DNA of 64,000 nucleotides, taken from assembly GCF_017744045.1 (NCBI RefSeq), contig NZ_JAGHRD010000003.1; one strand, given 5' to 3'. The stretch comes from Pelagimonas sp017744045 (GTDB lineage Bacteria; Pseudomonadota; Alphaproteobacteria; Rhodobacterales; Rhodobacteraceae). Of the stretch, positions 10,232-19,656 are shown piece by piece (position 1 is the stretch's first letter; every line of letters begins with the position of its first letter). The notes under the pieces are model-generated. The model was not told the DNA's origin. It was given only the letters and a program-made list of their open reading frames with translations, and made no database searches. The position numbers and the translations under genes were made by a program.

Positions 10232-11140
10232 CTAGTCCAGCGCCCTGAACGCCTGCATGGACCGCATCACATGGTTGGCCAAACGCATGGCGGCCTCGGG
10301 CAGCCTGCGCCCGTTACGCGCGATCAGAGCCACTTCGCCCCGGGCAAATTCCGGCACATCCAGCGGCAGGGTCACAATGGTGCCATCGGCGATTTCCCGG
10401 GCCACCACAAAGCTTGGCAGCACGCTGACGCCCAGCCCCTCGCGGACGAAATTGCGAATGGAGGCCAGGGAGTTCGCGCGCAAGGCAGCGGTCATGTGAA
10501 CGCCGTAAATCGTCTCGACCTGATGCACCATGGCCCCAATCCCGGTGCCCGGCATCAACAAAGCCGCCGGCATCGCCGCCAGCGCGTTGATCGAGACCGG
10601 GGTTTTGTGGTCTGCCCATTCGGAACCTGGGCTGGCCAGCAATTCCAGGGGTTGGATCGTACTGGCCAGAATTTTGCAATCCCGGTTGGGCTGCGCGTTA
10701 AAAACAAACCCCAGATGCGCCGTGTCATTCTGGATGTCCTGCATCACTGTTTCGGTCGAGCCGCTGCGCATGGCAAAGGTGATCCCGGGAAAGGCGGCCT
10801 TGAATCCGGGCAGCGCGTTTTTCATCAGATCACTGATAAACCCTTCGCCGACTGCCAGCGAAACCGTCCCCCGTTGGAGCCCGCGCAGGGCGTCAAATTC
10901 GGCGGTCAGGGCCTCAAACTCCGCCTCTTGCCCCCGCAGATGATTGAGAAGCAGCGCGCCCGCTTCGGTCGGCGTGACACCCTTTTTGCGCCGCTCCAGC
11001 AGTTGGATGCCAAGCTCGGTCTCAAGCGCGGTCAACCGACGGCTGATGGTCGACGGCTCCTGCCCCACAGCGATGGCGACCGCGCGAATGGAGCCTTCAT
11101 TGCAGACCTGCATAAAGGTCTTGGTCAGCTTACCATCCAT
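10232..11140 (-). CDS. LysR family transcriptional regulator
   Basis: A 302-residue LTTR. The N-terminal winged helix-turn-helix reads TFMQVCNEGSIRAVAIAVGQEPSTISRRLTALE, followed by the LysR wing (LGIQLLERRKKGVTPTEAG) and a periplasmic-binding-like effector domain (GTVSLAVGEGF, LGFVFNAQP, LGVSVLPSFVV). It sits on the same strand as and just upstream of the dehydrogenase operon, with a dyad operator between them, so it probably activates that operon in response to its substrate. Divergently, 150 bases away, starts the large MoxR/VWA operon. Confidence 0.93.
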   Translation of the reverse strand: MDGKLTKTFMQVCNEGSIRAVAIAVGQEPSTISRRLTALETELGIQLLERRKKGVTPTEAGALLLNHLRGQEAEFEALTAEFDALRGLQRGTVSLAVGEGFISDLMKNALPGFKAAFPGITFAMRSGSTETVMQDIQNDTAHLGFVFNAQPNRDCKILASTIQPLELLASPGSEWADHKTPVSINALAAMPAALLMPGTGIGAMVHQVETIYGVHMTAALRANSLASIRNFVREGLGVSVLPSFVVAREIADGTIVTLPLDVPEFARGEVALIARNGRRLPEAAMRLANHVMRSMQAFRALD

Positions 11141-11154
11141 CGCGCCCTACTGTG

Positions 11155-11201
11155 TTGCGTTAGTTCGCAAGTTTTGTCGCAAGTCTCGTCAAAATTCGCA
11201 A
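11155..11201. promoter_or_regulatory. Cluster of TTGC/GCAA half-sites in divergent promoter region
   Basis: TTGCG-N6-CGCAA (11155-11170) followed by two further CGCAA copies at about 11178-11182 and 11197-11201, each one helical turn or two apart. The region separates the LysR gene from the DUF4132 operon. The half-site matches the operator at 10207, which suggests LysR autoregulation and possibly an influence on the divergent operon. Confidence 0.45.
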
Positions 11202-11289
11202 CACTGCGATCAGGCCTTGCCCCTATTTGGCTTGCACCTGCGCAGGGAATTATCAATTCTGACCCGGTAGTGATTTGAAGGACAGCACG

Positions 11290-14200
11290 GTGCGCAATAT
11301 TATCTCCAGTTTTTTGAACCTGAATGCCTTTCCCTCCCCCTTGGTCAAAGACCTTGAACGCCTTGATTCCATACAGAAAGGGCTGGCCAGCAAAGCCTTG
11401 ACCTATGTCTGCAAAGGCACCGAAGGATCGGTTCTTTCGACGCTTGCAAATGTGGACGCGGCCAGTGCCCTGGGCCTTGCAAACAATTACTCGGATGAGC
11501 CGGGAGACAGGGCGCGACGTCTCTACATTGCCCGAGAGGCCAATGATGCAAGCCTGCTGGCGCGCTATGGCGAGGTGCTGGCCGCTGCAATGGGCGGCGA
11601 AAAGGACTATCTGGTCGGGTCAAAACATGTGCCGCTGAGCCTGCGGGTTTTGTTCACCAAGGCTGGAATGGGTCTGGTCGCATCGACGCGAACATGGCCG
11701 CGCAAATTTATTGATGCGAAGTCAAGCGTCCTGACGCCCGAGTTTTGCCTGACCATATGCAATGCTTGCGGTGGCAGCGCGGCGGATCTGTTTGACATTC
11801 TTTACAATAATGAGGGGCGCTGGGGCATAGTTGAAGATATCAGGGGGCTGACAGACATATTTGACTTCGCGCCCACCGCGCGCAGCCATGTCAGCGACTT
11901 TCTGATTGCCGGTCGCCGCATGGGGGCCAGCGGGCGGGTGGCGCTGATCAAACAGCTGCGCGACTGGAACATGCTCACCCTTCCCGAGGTGAACGCCTAT
12001 CTTGTCGATATGCTGGCGGATGGGGCCAAATCCGTACGGCAGGAAGCCATTCAGGCAATGACGACATTGCCCGAGGATCAGACGCTCGCCATTGCCAAAG
12101 ACAAGCTCGCAACAGGGAATGTCAGCCTTCGCGGGGCCATTGTTGATCTGTTGACCGGGCTTAGATCGGACACGGGTTTTGCCCTTTTGCGGGACCATCT
12201 GAAAACGGAAAAAACCGCCCGTATCAAGGCCGCCATTGAAAGCGCTCTGAGCGTCAAAGAGGTTACAGAGGCCGATGACACCGTGGATTTCGACGGCACC
12301 AGCTATCTGGCCTTGGATGGCAGCCGGGTCGACATTCCACCGCGACGCCCCCTGTCCAAAGAGCCGAATGTCCAGTTCGGAGCCGAGGACCAAAAGGCGC
12401 TTGAGCAGATTATTGCCAAGGCAAACCAAGAGATTGACCAGCGCAATGCTGCACGCAAAGGAAAAATGCGATATGTCGAACCGCGGCTGAAAACCTCGTT
12501 TGCCAAACAGGCGTTAAAGGTTCTGAACGGGCCGGTCGAGGATATTGCCAAAGAAAACCACACCAGCCTGTGGCAATTCCTGAATTTCACCTCACGCGAC
12601 ACTTGGACCTTGGACGCCCTGACGCGCATGTCTCAGGATCGCGCATTGAGATTTGCCACCTCCGCCAACCGCGATTTCGATGCGGCGTTTAACTTGCATG
12701 AATGGGGGGCCATGCGAAGCTATCTCGTTCGCTATGTGACCGGCAGTGATGCGGATTATCGCAACCTCGAAGCTATCAATGTAGAGATGGGTGAAACCGA
12801 CACTGGGCCTTGGGGCAATCGAAAAACGCGCAAGGCCAAACCCGGTGATCTGTTGCGCACCGAAATTGGCCGGGAATGGGCCGATTATGATGTGATGGAC
12901 CTGAACCGCGAGGCGATATGGCCCTTCCTGGCCGAAAGCTTTGACGTGTTCGACGAGGCCTTTGGTTTACGCCCAGCGGGTGAGCCCGTGCCGCGCAAAA
13001 TTCGGGCTATCGCGTTCTTGCGCCTGCTCCCCAAAACCCCGCAACGCTATTACGGTCCTTTGTTAGAGATCGCGACGGGGGCCACCAAAACCGGACGGGC
13101 CGAGGCAAGGGCCATGCTGCAAGGTGCGCCCGGCCTGGTTGATCGCGCCGTGGCCTTGCTTGACGACACCCGGCAGGACGCCCGTGCCGGGGCGGCTGAA
13201 TGGTTGGCTGATCTCGGAGCCAAAGAGGCGATCAAACCACTGAAAGCCCGCCTGAACAAGGAAAAGTCCGATCTCGCCAAAGCGGCCATTCTAACGGCCT
13301 TGTCGCGGTTGGACGTTGATCTCTCTGACTATGTCGGCCCCAAGGCGCTGTTGCTTGAGGCTGAAAAGTTGTTGAAGAAAGCCAAGTTTGACAAGCTCGA
13401 TTGGCTGGTTGGCGATCACCTTCCGGCATTGAAATACAAGGGTGGGCAAAAGGTGCCACCCGAGGTGATCAAGGCCTGGGTTTTCCTTGCCAACAAGCTG
13501 AAACAACCCGGCGGCAATGCGCTGTTTGACATCTATCTGGCGCAACTGGCCCCGCAGAGCGCGCGCACCCTGTCCACCTGGATCTTTGACGCCTGGATCA
13601 ACTATGACACGGTGCGCCCCGGCGACGACGAGGCCAATGCCCATGCGGAACAACATGCCGATCGCAATTGGCAAAGCATGAAGCGCTGGATCAAGGATTA
13701 CACCCGCGAACAGGCGTTCCGAGAGCTGTATAACGGGTTCAAGAGCCAATATTTGAATTCCGGGGCCGCAAGCAAAGGCGTATTGGCCCTGACCAAACAG
13801 GTGGACCCGGCCCATGCGGCGGCAACCATTCGCACCTATCTCAAACAGCACGGCTCGCGCACGTCTCAGGCGTCAGCGCTTTTGGACCTGCTAGCCGCCA
13901 AGGGTGATCCGGTCTCGTTGCAGATCGTGATTTCGGCGGCCACACGGCTGAAACAAAAAGGCGTTCAGGCCCATGCGGGCAAGCTGGTCGAAGCGGTGGC
14001 CGAGACCCGTGGCTGGTCCATGGATGAATTGACCGACCGGACCATCCCCACCGCTGGGCTGAATGATGACGGCATTCTGGAATTGCCCATTGGGGAAGAG
14101 GCGAAACCCTATTCCGCGCGCATGGATGACGCCTTTAAGCTTGTGGTGTTGAACCCCGATGGCAAGTCCATCAAAACCCTGCCCGCTGGTGATGACGACA

Positions 14201-15003
14201 ACACAAAGGCCAGCAAGAAACAGCTATCGGCGGCCAAGCGTGAATTGAAACAGGTCATCACCCTGCAAGGTGAACGCCTCTACGAGGCGCTATGTGCCGA
14301 ACGGCGCTGGCAGATCGATGACTGGATGCGCGATTTTCGCCAACATCCTCTGATGGGCCGGCTGACCGAGCGGGTTATCTGGCTGGGCGAAGACGCGCAG
14401 GGGCAGATCGTTTCAGCCTTCCGCCCGACGGCAGAGGGCGATTATGTTGATGCGGATGATAACGAGGTTGATCCGCTGCAATTCAGCACAATTCGCCTGG
14501 CGCATGGGGCCTTGCTGTCAGAGGCCGAAGCGCAAGCCTGGGAAAGCCATTTGGCCGATTACGAGGTCAAACCGCTCTTTGCGCAATTCGGTCGCCCGCT
14601 CCTGGCGCTTGAGGGCGAGATGAGCAAGGCCACGCAGATCGAGGACCGCAAGGGCTGGATAACCGACACGTTCAGTTTCCGCGGGGCCAGTTCAAAACTG
14701 GGATATGAACGCGGAGAGGCGCTGGATGGCGGCTATTTCAACGAATATGTCAAAACCTTCCGCAGCGCGGGGTTGTGCGCGGTGATCGAATTCTCGGGCA
14801 ATTGCCTGCCCGAGGAAAACGTCGCCGCCGCCCAGATCAGCCTGGAATTTGTCAAACTGCTTGGCAACAACCGACGTGGACGCGCAATTCCGCTGTCAGA
14901 TGTGCCACCCGTGCTGTTGTCGGAATGCTGGAACGATTACCGGGACATGGTCGCCAAAGGCGCGTTTGATCCCGATTGGGAAAAGAAAATGCCATGGATG
15001 TAA
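11290..15003 (+). CDS. DUF4132 / HEAT-repeat giant protein, first gene of a yehI-like MoxR-VWA operon
   Basis: About 1237 residues. The GTG at 11290 is preferred because GAAGGA lies 7 bases upstream; an in-frame TTG at 11275 is the alternative. The N-terminal two thirds are alpha-helical with HEAT-like units (RQEAIQAMTTLPEDQTLAIA, LRGAIVDLLTGLRSDTGFALL, ARAGAAEWLADLGAKEAIKPL). The C-terminal about 280 residues match the DUF4132 style (HPLMGRLTERVIWLGED ... FRPTAEGDY ... FAQFGRPLLAL ... FRGASSKLGYERGE). No WGR module is visible, unlike E. coli MolR. It overlaps the MoxR gene by 10 bases. By composition it may be a scaffold or substrate adaptor. No catalytic motif was seen. E. coli YehI is the comparison. 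Confidence 0.85.
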   Translation: MRNIISSFLNLNAFPSPLVKDLERLDSIQKGLASKALTYVCKGTEGSVLSTLANVDAASALGLANNYSDEPGDRARRLYIAREANDASLLARYGEVLAAAMGGEKDYLVGSKHVPLSLRVLFTKAGMGLVASTRTWPRKFIDAKSSVLTPEFCLTICNACGGSAADLFDILYNNEGRWGIVEDIRGLTDIFDFAPTARSHVSDFLIAGRRMGASGRVALIKQLRDWNMLTLPEVNAYLVDMLADGAKSVRQEAIQAMTTLPEDQTLAIAKDKLATGNVSLRGAIVDLLTGLRSDTGFALLRDHLKTEKTARIKAAIESALSVKEVTEADDTVDFDGTSYLALDGSRVDIPPRRPLSKEPNVQFGAEDQKALEQIIAKANQEIDQRNAARKGKMRYVEPRLKTSFAKQALKVLNGPVEDIAKENHTSLWQFLNFTSRDTWTLDALTRMSQDRALRFATSANRDFDAAFNLHEWGAMRSYLVRYVTGSDADYRNLEAINVEMGETDTGPWGNRKTRKAKPGDLLRTEIGREWADYDVMDLNREAIWPFLAESFDVFDEAFGLRPAGEPVPRKIRAIAFLRLLPKTPQRYYGPLLEIATGATKTGRAEARAMLQGAPGLVDRAVALLDDTRQDARAGAAEWLADLGAKEAIKPLKARLNKEKSDLAKAAILTALSRLDVDLSDYVGPKALLLEAEKLLKKAKFDKLDWLVGDHLPALKYKGGQKVPPEVIKAWVFLANKLKQPGGNALFDIYLAQLAPQSARTLSTWIFDAWINYDTVRPGDDEANAHAEQHADRNWQSMKRWIKDYTREQAFRELYNGFKSQYLNSGAASKGVLALTKQVDPAHAAATIRTYLKQHGSRTSQASALLDLLAAKGDPVSLQIVISAATRLKQKGVQAHAGKLVEAVAETRGWSMDELTDRTIPTAGLNDDGILELPIGEEAKPYSARMDDAFKLVVLNPDGKSIKTLPAGDDDNTKASKKQLSAAKRELKQVITLQGERLYEALCAERRWQIDDWMRDFRQHPLMGRLTERVIWLGEDAQGQIVSAFRPTAEGDYVDADDNEVDPLQFSTIRLAHGALLSEAEAQAWESHLADYEVKPLFAQFGRPLLALEGEMSKATQIEDRKGWITDTFSFRGASSKLGYERGEALDGGYFNEYVKTFRSAGLCAVIEFSGNCLPEENVAAAQISLEFVKLLGNNRRGRAIPLSDVPPVLLSECWNDYRDMVAKGAFDPDWEKKMPWM

Positions 15004-16088
15004 GGCCAGAAACTGCCCAAAAACTGCCCGCCGAGCAGCGCTATCAGGATGAATTGGACCGGCTGCGCGCAGCGGATCAAGATCCCAAACCTGCCGGATG
15101 GGCCTTGTCTCCGCGCGCCGTGCGCCGGTTTATTCTGGGGGACAAGGCGGCACAGGTCAGCCGCAAATTCTATGGCGATGACCCGCTGGTAGATCGCTGC
15201 ATCGTCGCGCTGATGGGGCATCAAGGCCTGATGCTGGTGGGGGAACCGGGCACGGCGAAATCTCTGCTCTCCGAGCTGTTATCCGCAGCGATCAGCGGCA
15301 ATTCGCGTCTGGTGGTGCAAGGCAGCGCCGGGGTGATCGAAGATCACCTGCGCTATGGCTGGAACTACGCCCTGTTGCTGGCCGAAGGCCCAAGCGAACG
15401 CGCGCTGGTTCCGTCACCGGTTCTGACCGCGATGCAAGAGGGCAAGATCGCCCGCATCGAAGAGCTGACCCGCTGCGCCCCCGAGGTTCAGGATGCGATG
15501 ATCTCGCTCCTCTCGGAAAAAACCGTGGCCATGCCAGAGCTTGGCGCGGGTCGCGAGGTGCGGGCGGAACGGGGGTTCAACGTGATTGCCACCGCCAACT
15601 TGCGCGACCTTGGCGTCAATGAAATGTCCAGCGCTCTGAAACGGCGGTTCAATTTCGAAACCGTCGCCCCAATCGCCGATGCGGCGTTTGAAAAGGAGCT
15701 GATCGCCCGCCAGGTCGGCGAACGGATGGCGGAATATGACATCGCAACTGAATTGCCCGAGGATGTGCTGGACGTTGTGGTGTCGGTGTTTCGCGACCTG
15801 CGCACCGGGCGCGCCCAAGATGGTGCCGTCGTGGCGCAGCCCAAATCCGTGATGTCCACCGCCGAGGCGGTGAACGTGGCGCATGGGGCCTTGCTGGATG
15901 CGAGCTTTCTGTCCGGAGAATCTCCGACCGGGGCCCATATTGCGCGGCAATTGCGCGGGGTGGTCTTTAAGGATGATGCTGATGATGCCCGCAAATTGCG
16001 CGCCTATGTGGACACGATTGCCCGCGCCCGTGGCAGAACCAGCCGCGCCTGGGCCAGTTTTCACAAGACGGCCAAGGACGAAAGCTAG
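14994..16088 (+). CDS. MoxR-type AAA+ ATPase (yehL-like)
   Basis: A 364-residue ATPase. Walker A GEPGTAKS is at residues 83-90, the Walker B/MoxR insert reads KIARIEELTRCAPEVQDAMISLLSEK, sensor 1 is VIATANLRD, and the arginine-finger region is SSALKRRFNFE. MoxR ATPases act as chaperone-like remodelers, usually paired with a VWA protein, as here two genes downstream. The start at MDVRPETA overlaps the DUF4132 stop by 10 bases; an upstream TTG (14976) is less likely. The gap to the next gene is 38 bases. Gene context matches E. coli YehL. Confidence 0.92.
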   Translation: MDVRPETAQKLPAEQRYQDELDRLRAADQDPKPAGWALSPRAVRRFILGDKAAQVSRKFYGDDPLVDRCIVALMGHQGLMLVGEPGTAKSLLSELLSAAISGNSRLVVQGSAGVIEDHLRYGWNYALLLAEGPSERALVPSPVLTAMQEGKIARIEELTRCAPEVQDAMISLLSEKTVAMPELGAGREVRAERGFNVIATANLRDLGVNEMSSALKRRFNFETVAPIADAAFEKELIARQVGERMAEYDIATELPEDVLDVVVSVFRDLRTGRAQDGAVVAQPKSVMSTAEAVNVAHGALLDASFLSGESPTGAHIARQLRGVVFKDDADDARKLRAYVDTIARARGRTSRAWASFHKTAKDES

Positions 16089-16126
16089 GGCCCTGACCCC
16101 AGAGGCTGGAAAGAAATAAGCTGATC

Positions 16127-18532
16127 ATGCAAGGCGAAGCTCTGATCCACGATGTGCGCGCGCGGCTGTTCCAGCCCGAGGCCGGGTTCTATCTCGCGCC
16201 GATCCGCCACCATTCGCCCGCCTGCGCCTGGGCGGTTCGGGCCATGATCCGTGACTTGAAACCTGCACAGGTTCTGATTGAGGCCCCGCATGACCTGTCG
16301 CATTTGATCCCGCATTTGCTGGACCCTGACACCGTGCCGCCCGTGGCAATGGCCAGCTTGCTTGACCAGAAATCCGGCCCACGCCTGGCGGCTTATTACC
16401 CGTTTTGCAGCCATTCACCGGAATGGGTGGCGCTGCGCGAAGGGGCAGCGCTTGGCGCGGAACTGCGCTTTGTCGATCTGGGCTCGGACGCCAAGATGAA
16501 AGCCAGCGCCCCAGAGCAAACCGGACCACAAGCGCTGGTGCGCGAGCATGGGTTTGACAGCGGCGACTATGTGCGCGCCCTGTGCGAGCGGCTGGGATGC
16601 CGCGACGGGTTTGAGCTTTGGGATCACCTGTTTGAAACCCGGATTGGTGATGGTGATTGGCAGCGGTTTCTGGGCGATGTCGGGGCCTATTGCGCTGCCC
16701 TGCGCGCCTCGACACCCGAGGATCAGATCCAACAGGGCGACGACCCGAAACGCGAAGTGCATATGGCGGCCTGCATACGTGATGCGCTGGCCCAAGGCAC
16801 CGCGGATGGTCCGGTGATTTGCGTGATCGGCGGCTTTCACGTCTGGCCCCTATTGACGCCAGACGCAACAGCCAAGGATGTTCAGGCTGGTGGCAACTCA
16901 GAAGCGTCCTCCTACCTGATCCGCTATGGTTACAAGGACATGGACGCGCTGATGGGATATGGCGCGGGCCTGCCGCAGCCCGCCTATTACCAAGCGCTGT
17001 GGGACCATGTAGAGGCGCGCAAGACAGCGCCAAGCTGGCCGGAACTGGCGCAGGATTTGGTGGCAGGCTTTGCCGCCGAGATGCGCAGAAACGGCCATAC
17101 CATTTTTGTCCCGGCGCAGGTCGAATTGCTGCGCAGCGCCGAGACCTTGGCGCAGTTGCGCGGCCGCCCCGGTGCCTTGCGCCATGATCTGTTTGACGGG
17201 CTGACCTCATCCCTGCTCAAAGGGGAGTCCAGCGGGTCCGATGTCTGGCGTGATCGCTTTGTCCAGTTTCTGCGTGGCACGGCGCTGGGGGATGTCAGTG
17301 ACGGTGCCGGGCAACCGCCCATTGTCGCCGATGCACGGGCGCGGGCCGCACGGCTTCGGTTCACCGTCACCGACGGCCAAAGGCGCGAGCGCAGTCTCGA
17401 CCTGCGCCGCAAACCAACCCATCTGGCCGCCTCTCGTTTTGCCCATGCCATGGCGCTTTTGGACACCGGCTTTGCCACCCGCAATGGCGGGCCTGATTTT
17501 GTGAATGGGCTTCAGACCGGTTTGCTTTTTGAGCATTGGGAATACGCCTGGTCCCCGCATGTCGAAGGGCAATTGATCGAGGCTGCCATTCACGGCGACA
17601 CCCTGCCCAGCGCCTGTTTGGGCAAGTTGCAAGCCGAGCGCGCCGCCCTAGCCGAAGATGGCCGGGCGGACGATCTGCCCAGCCTGATCGCTTTGTTCAA
17701 AAAGGGCCTCTTGGCCGGGCTAAGTGACGAGCTGGACAGTTTTCTGGCCGAGATTGCCGGCGCGATCAATCGCTCTGCCGATTTTCCCGGCACGACCCGC
17801 GCCATGATCGACCTGCATAGCATCGAAGCCTCGCGCGGGCCGCTGTCCTTGCCCGACGGGCTTGCGATCAAACCGGTGATGCAACAGGCATTTTCGCGGG
17901 TGATTTACCTTTGCGATGATCTGCCCAATATGCGTGATGAGGCGATCCCACCCTGTCTAACGGCGTTGCGCCTGATGTCAGAACTGTTGCGCAGCGACGC
18001 GGCGGATGCGGTTGAAGCGGAGCGTTTCAAAGAAGCGCTGGACCGTGTCATCAAGGCCGATCCTGCCCCGGAATTGATCGGTGCGATTACGGCGATTGGC
18101 GTGGAAAGCGGGCGCAGGGCAGAGCATGAGCTGCCCGATCTTCTGACCGCGCAACTGCGCGGGAGCGCGCCGGATTTGCCGACGCGTCTGGCCGGGCTGC
18201 GCGGCGTTCTCGCGGTGTCGCCCTCTTTGCTTTGGACCGTGGCCGGGGTGCTGGACGCCCTGGACGAGTTCCTCAACCATCTGTCAGACACGGAATTTCT
18301 CGAGGTCCTCCCGCATCTGCGGCTGGCCCTGTCGGCCCTCAACCCGCGCGAGGCCGATCAGGTTGCCGAGGCACTGACCCGCCGTCACGGAGGCTCGGCG
18401 GGCGACTTCAGCGTGCATCACCATGACATTGACGCCAGCGAAGCCGCAGCGGGCGCGGCGATGGAGCTGGCCCTGCGCCAAAGCCTTGCCTTGGATGGGC
18501 TTGAGGATTGGATCACCGGAGGGCAGGCATGA
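16127..18532 (+). CDS. DUF5682 family protein (yehM-like)
   Basis: An 801-residue cytoplasmic protein with no signal peptide. The family signature is near the N-terminus: YLAPIRHHSPACAWAVRAMI, VLIEAPHDL, and AAYYPFCSHSPEWVAL. A later CVIGGFHVWPL block completes the conserved face. The motif series His-His / Glu / Gly-Gly-Phe-His resembles that of TraB/TIKI and EreA/ChaN-like enzymes, which hints at a catalytic metal site, but this is my inference. The C-terminal half is helical and variable. The stop overlaps the VWA start (ATGA), so synthesis is coupled. E. coli YehM is the counterpart. Confidence 0.85.
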   Translation: MQGEALIHDVRARLFQPEAGFYLAPIRHHSPACAWAVRAMIRDLKPAQVLIEAPHDLSHLIPHLLDPDTVPPVAMASLLDQKSGPRLAAYYPFCSHSPEWVALREGAALGAELRFVDLGSDAKMKASAPEQTGPQALVREHGFDSGDYVRALCERLGCRDGFELWDHLFETRIGDGDWQRFLGDVGAYCAALRASTPEDQIQQGDDPKREVHMAACIRDALAQGTADGPVICVIGGFHVWPLLTPDATAKDVQAGGNSEASSYLIRYGYKDMDALMGYGAGLPQPAYYQALWDHVEARKTAPSWPELAQDLVAGFAAEMRRNGHTIFVPAQVELLRSAETLAQLRGRPGALRHDLFDGLTSSLLKGESSGSDVWRDRFVQFLRGTALGDVSDGAGQPPIVADARARAARLRFTVTDGQRRERSLDLRRKPTHLAASRFAHAMALLDTGFATRNGGPDFVNGLQTGLLFEHWEYAWSPHVEGQLIEAAIHGDTLPSACLGKLQAERAALAEDGRADDLPSLIALFKKGLLAGLSDELDSFLAEIAGAINRSADFPGTTRAMIDLHSIEASRGPLSLPDGLAIKPVMQQAFSRVIYLCDDLPNMRDEAIPPCLTALRLMSELLRSDAADAVEAERFKEALDRVIKADPAPELIGAITAIGVESGRRAEHELPDLLTAQLRGSAPDLPTRLAGLRGVLAVSPSLLWTVAGVLDALDEFLNHLSDTEFLEVLPHLRLALSALNPREADQVAEALTRRHGGSAGDFSVHHHDIDASEAAAGAAMELALRQSLALDGLEDWITGGQA

Positions 18533-19656
18533 CCTCCTCTGATCCGAACCACGCGAAACGCCGCTGGCGCCTGGCCCTGGGGCGCTATTCCGAACGCCAG
18601 CTTGGCGGGCTGAGCGGGCAAGAGGCCCGTGCAGATCGCGCCTTGGACTACCTTTATGGGCGCGAATATGATCGGCGCGGGCTGCATCGCCCCTCGGGGC
18701 CCGGATCGCTGGACCCGACACAGATGAAGGCGCTGGATTGGCTGGGCGAGGCGCGCAAACTGTTCCCGCAATCGGTATTCGAAGTGATGCAGGATCACGC
18801 TCTGGACCGTTACGGGCTGACCGACCTGCTGTCAGATCCCAAGACGTTGGACAGTCTCGAACCCAATCAGGAGCTGTTGAAAACACTGCTCAGCTTTCAT
18901 GGCCGCGCCAGCCCGGACATGAAGGAAAAGCTACGCCAGGTGGCGGATGCCGTGATTCAGGATGTCATGCGGCGGTTGCACACGGATGTTCAGCGCGCCT
19001 TTTCCGGCAGGCGCAATCCTTTCAAACGCTCTCATATGGCGTCGGCTGCGAATTTTGACTGGCGCGGCACCCTGCGCCGCAATCTCAAGAATTACGATCC
19101 CGAAACCGGGCGCATTATTGCAGATGATTTGCGCTTTGTGTCGCGCGAACGTCGCCGCCTGCCCTGGTCGGTGATCCTCTGTGTCGATCAATCCGGCTCA
19201 ATGACCGATAGCATAATCCATTCTGCCGTCATGGCCGCCATCCTCTCTGGTTTGCCCGGCGTCAAAGTCTCGATGGTCTTGTTCGACACCTCGATCATTG
19301 ATGTCACCGACAAGCTCACCGATCCGCTTGAAACGCTGTTGTCCGTGCAACTGGGCGGTGGCACCAACATTGGCAGGGCGGTAGAATATTGCGAGCGCTT
19401 TGTCGACACGCCAGAGCGCACGGTTTTTGTGCTGATCTCGGATTTCGCCGAAGGGGCAAGCCCAAGGCGGCTTTATCAATCCGTCGCCCGCATGAACGAG
19501 GCCAAGGTCCGCCTGATCGGATTGTCGGCGCTGGACGATCTCGGCGATCCCTATCTGGATAAACAAATCGCCGGGCGGCTGGCGGGACTGGGCATGCATG
19601 TCGGCGCGATGACACCGGACAGGCTGGCCATCTGGCTGGCGGAGGTCATGCGATGA
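18529..19656 (+). CDS. VWA domain protein with intact MIDAS (yehP-like)
   Basis: A 375-residue protein. The N-terminal about 190 residues are helical and charged; the C-terminal half is a von Willebrand A domain: ILCVDQSGSMTDS (MIDAS DxSxS), GGTNIGRAVEY (MIDAS Thr) and LISDFAEGA (MIDAS Asp), so metal-dependent ligand binding should be functional. The ATG overlaps the DUF5682 stop by four bases, and its own stop overlaps the SWIM gene in the same way. Pairing with a MoxR ATPase is a known theme (RavA-ViaA, CbbQ-CbbO, NorQ-NorD). It corresponds to E. coli YehP. Confidence 0.92.
   Translation: MTSSDPNHAKRRWRLALGRYSERQLGGLSGQEARADRALDYLYGREYDRRGLHRPSGPGSLDPTQMKALDWLGEARKLFPQSVFEVMQDHALDRYGLTDLLSDPKTLDSLEPNQELLKTLLSFHGRASPDMKEKLRQVADAVIQDVMRRLHTDVQRAFSGRRNPFKRSHMASAANFDWRGTLRRNLKNYDPETGRIIADDLRFVSRERRRLPWSVILCVDQSGSMTDSIIHSAVMAAILSGLPGVKVSMVLFDTSIIDVTDKLTDPLETLLSVQLGGGTNIGRAVEYCERFVDTPERTVFVLISDFAEGASPRRLYQSVARMNEAKVRLIGLSALDDLGDPYLDKQIAGRLAGLGMHVGAMTPDRLAIWLAEVMR

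Noticed and set aside
10208..11278. A 356-codon open frame on the plus strand opposite the LysR gene.
   Set aside because: It is the antisense shadow of a well-recognised LysR gene, Gln/His/Arg-rich, as is usual for such shadows in GC-rich DNA.
11290..12000. WGR domain at the N-terminus of the DUF4132 protein, as in E. coli MolR.
   Set aside because: The only similar stretch (GRWGIVEDIRG) lacks the surrounding WGR pattern.
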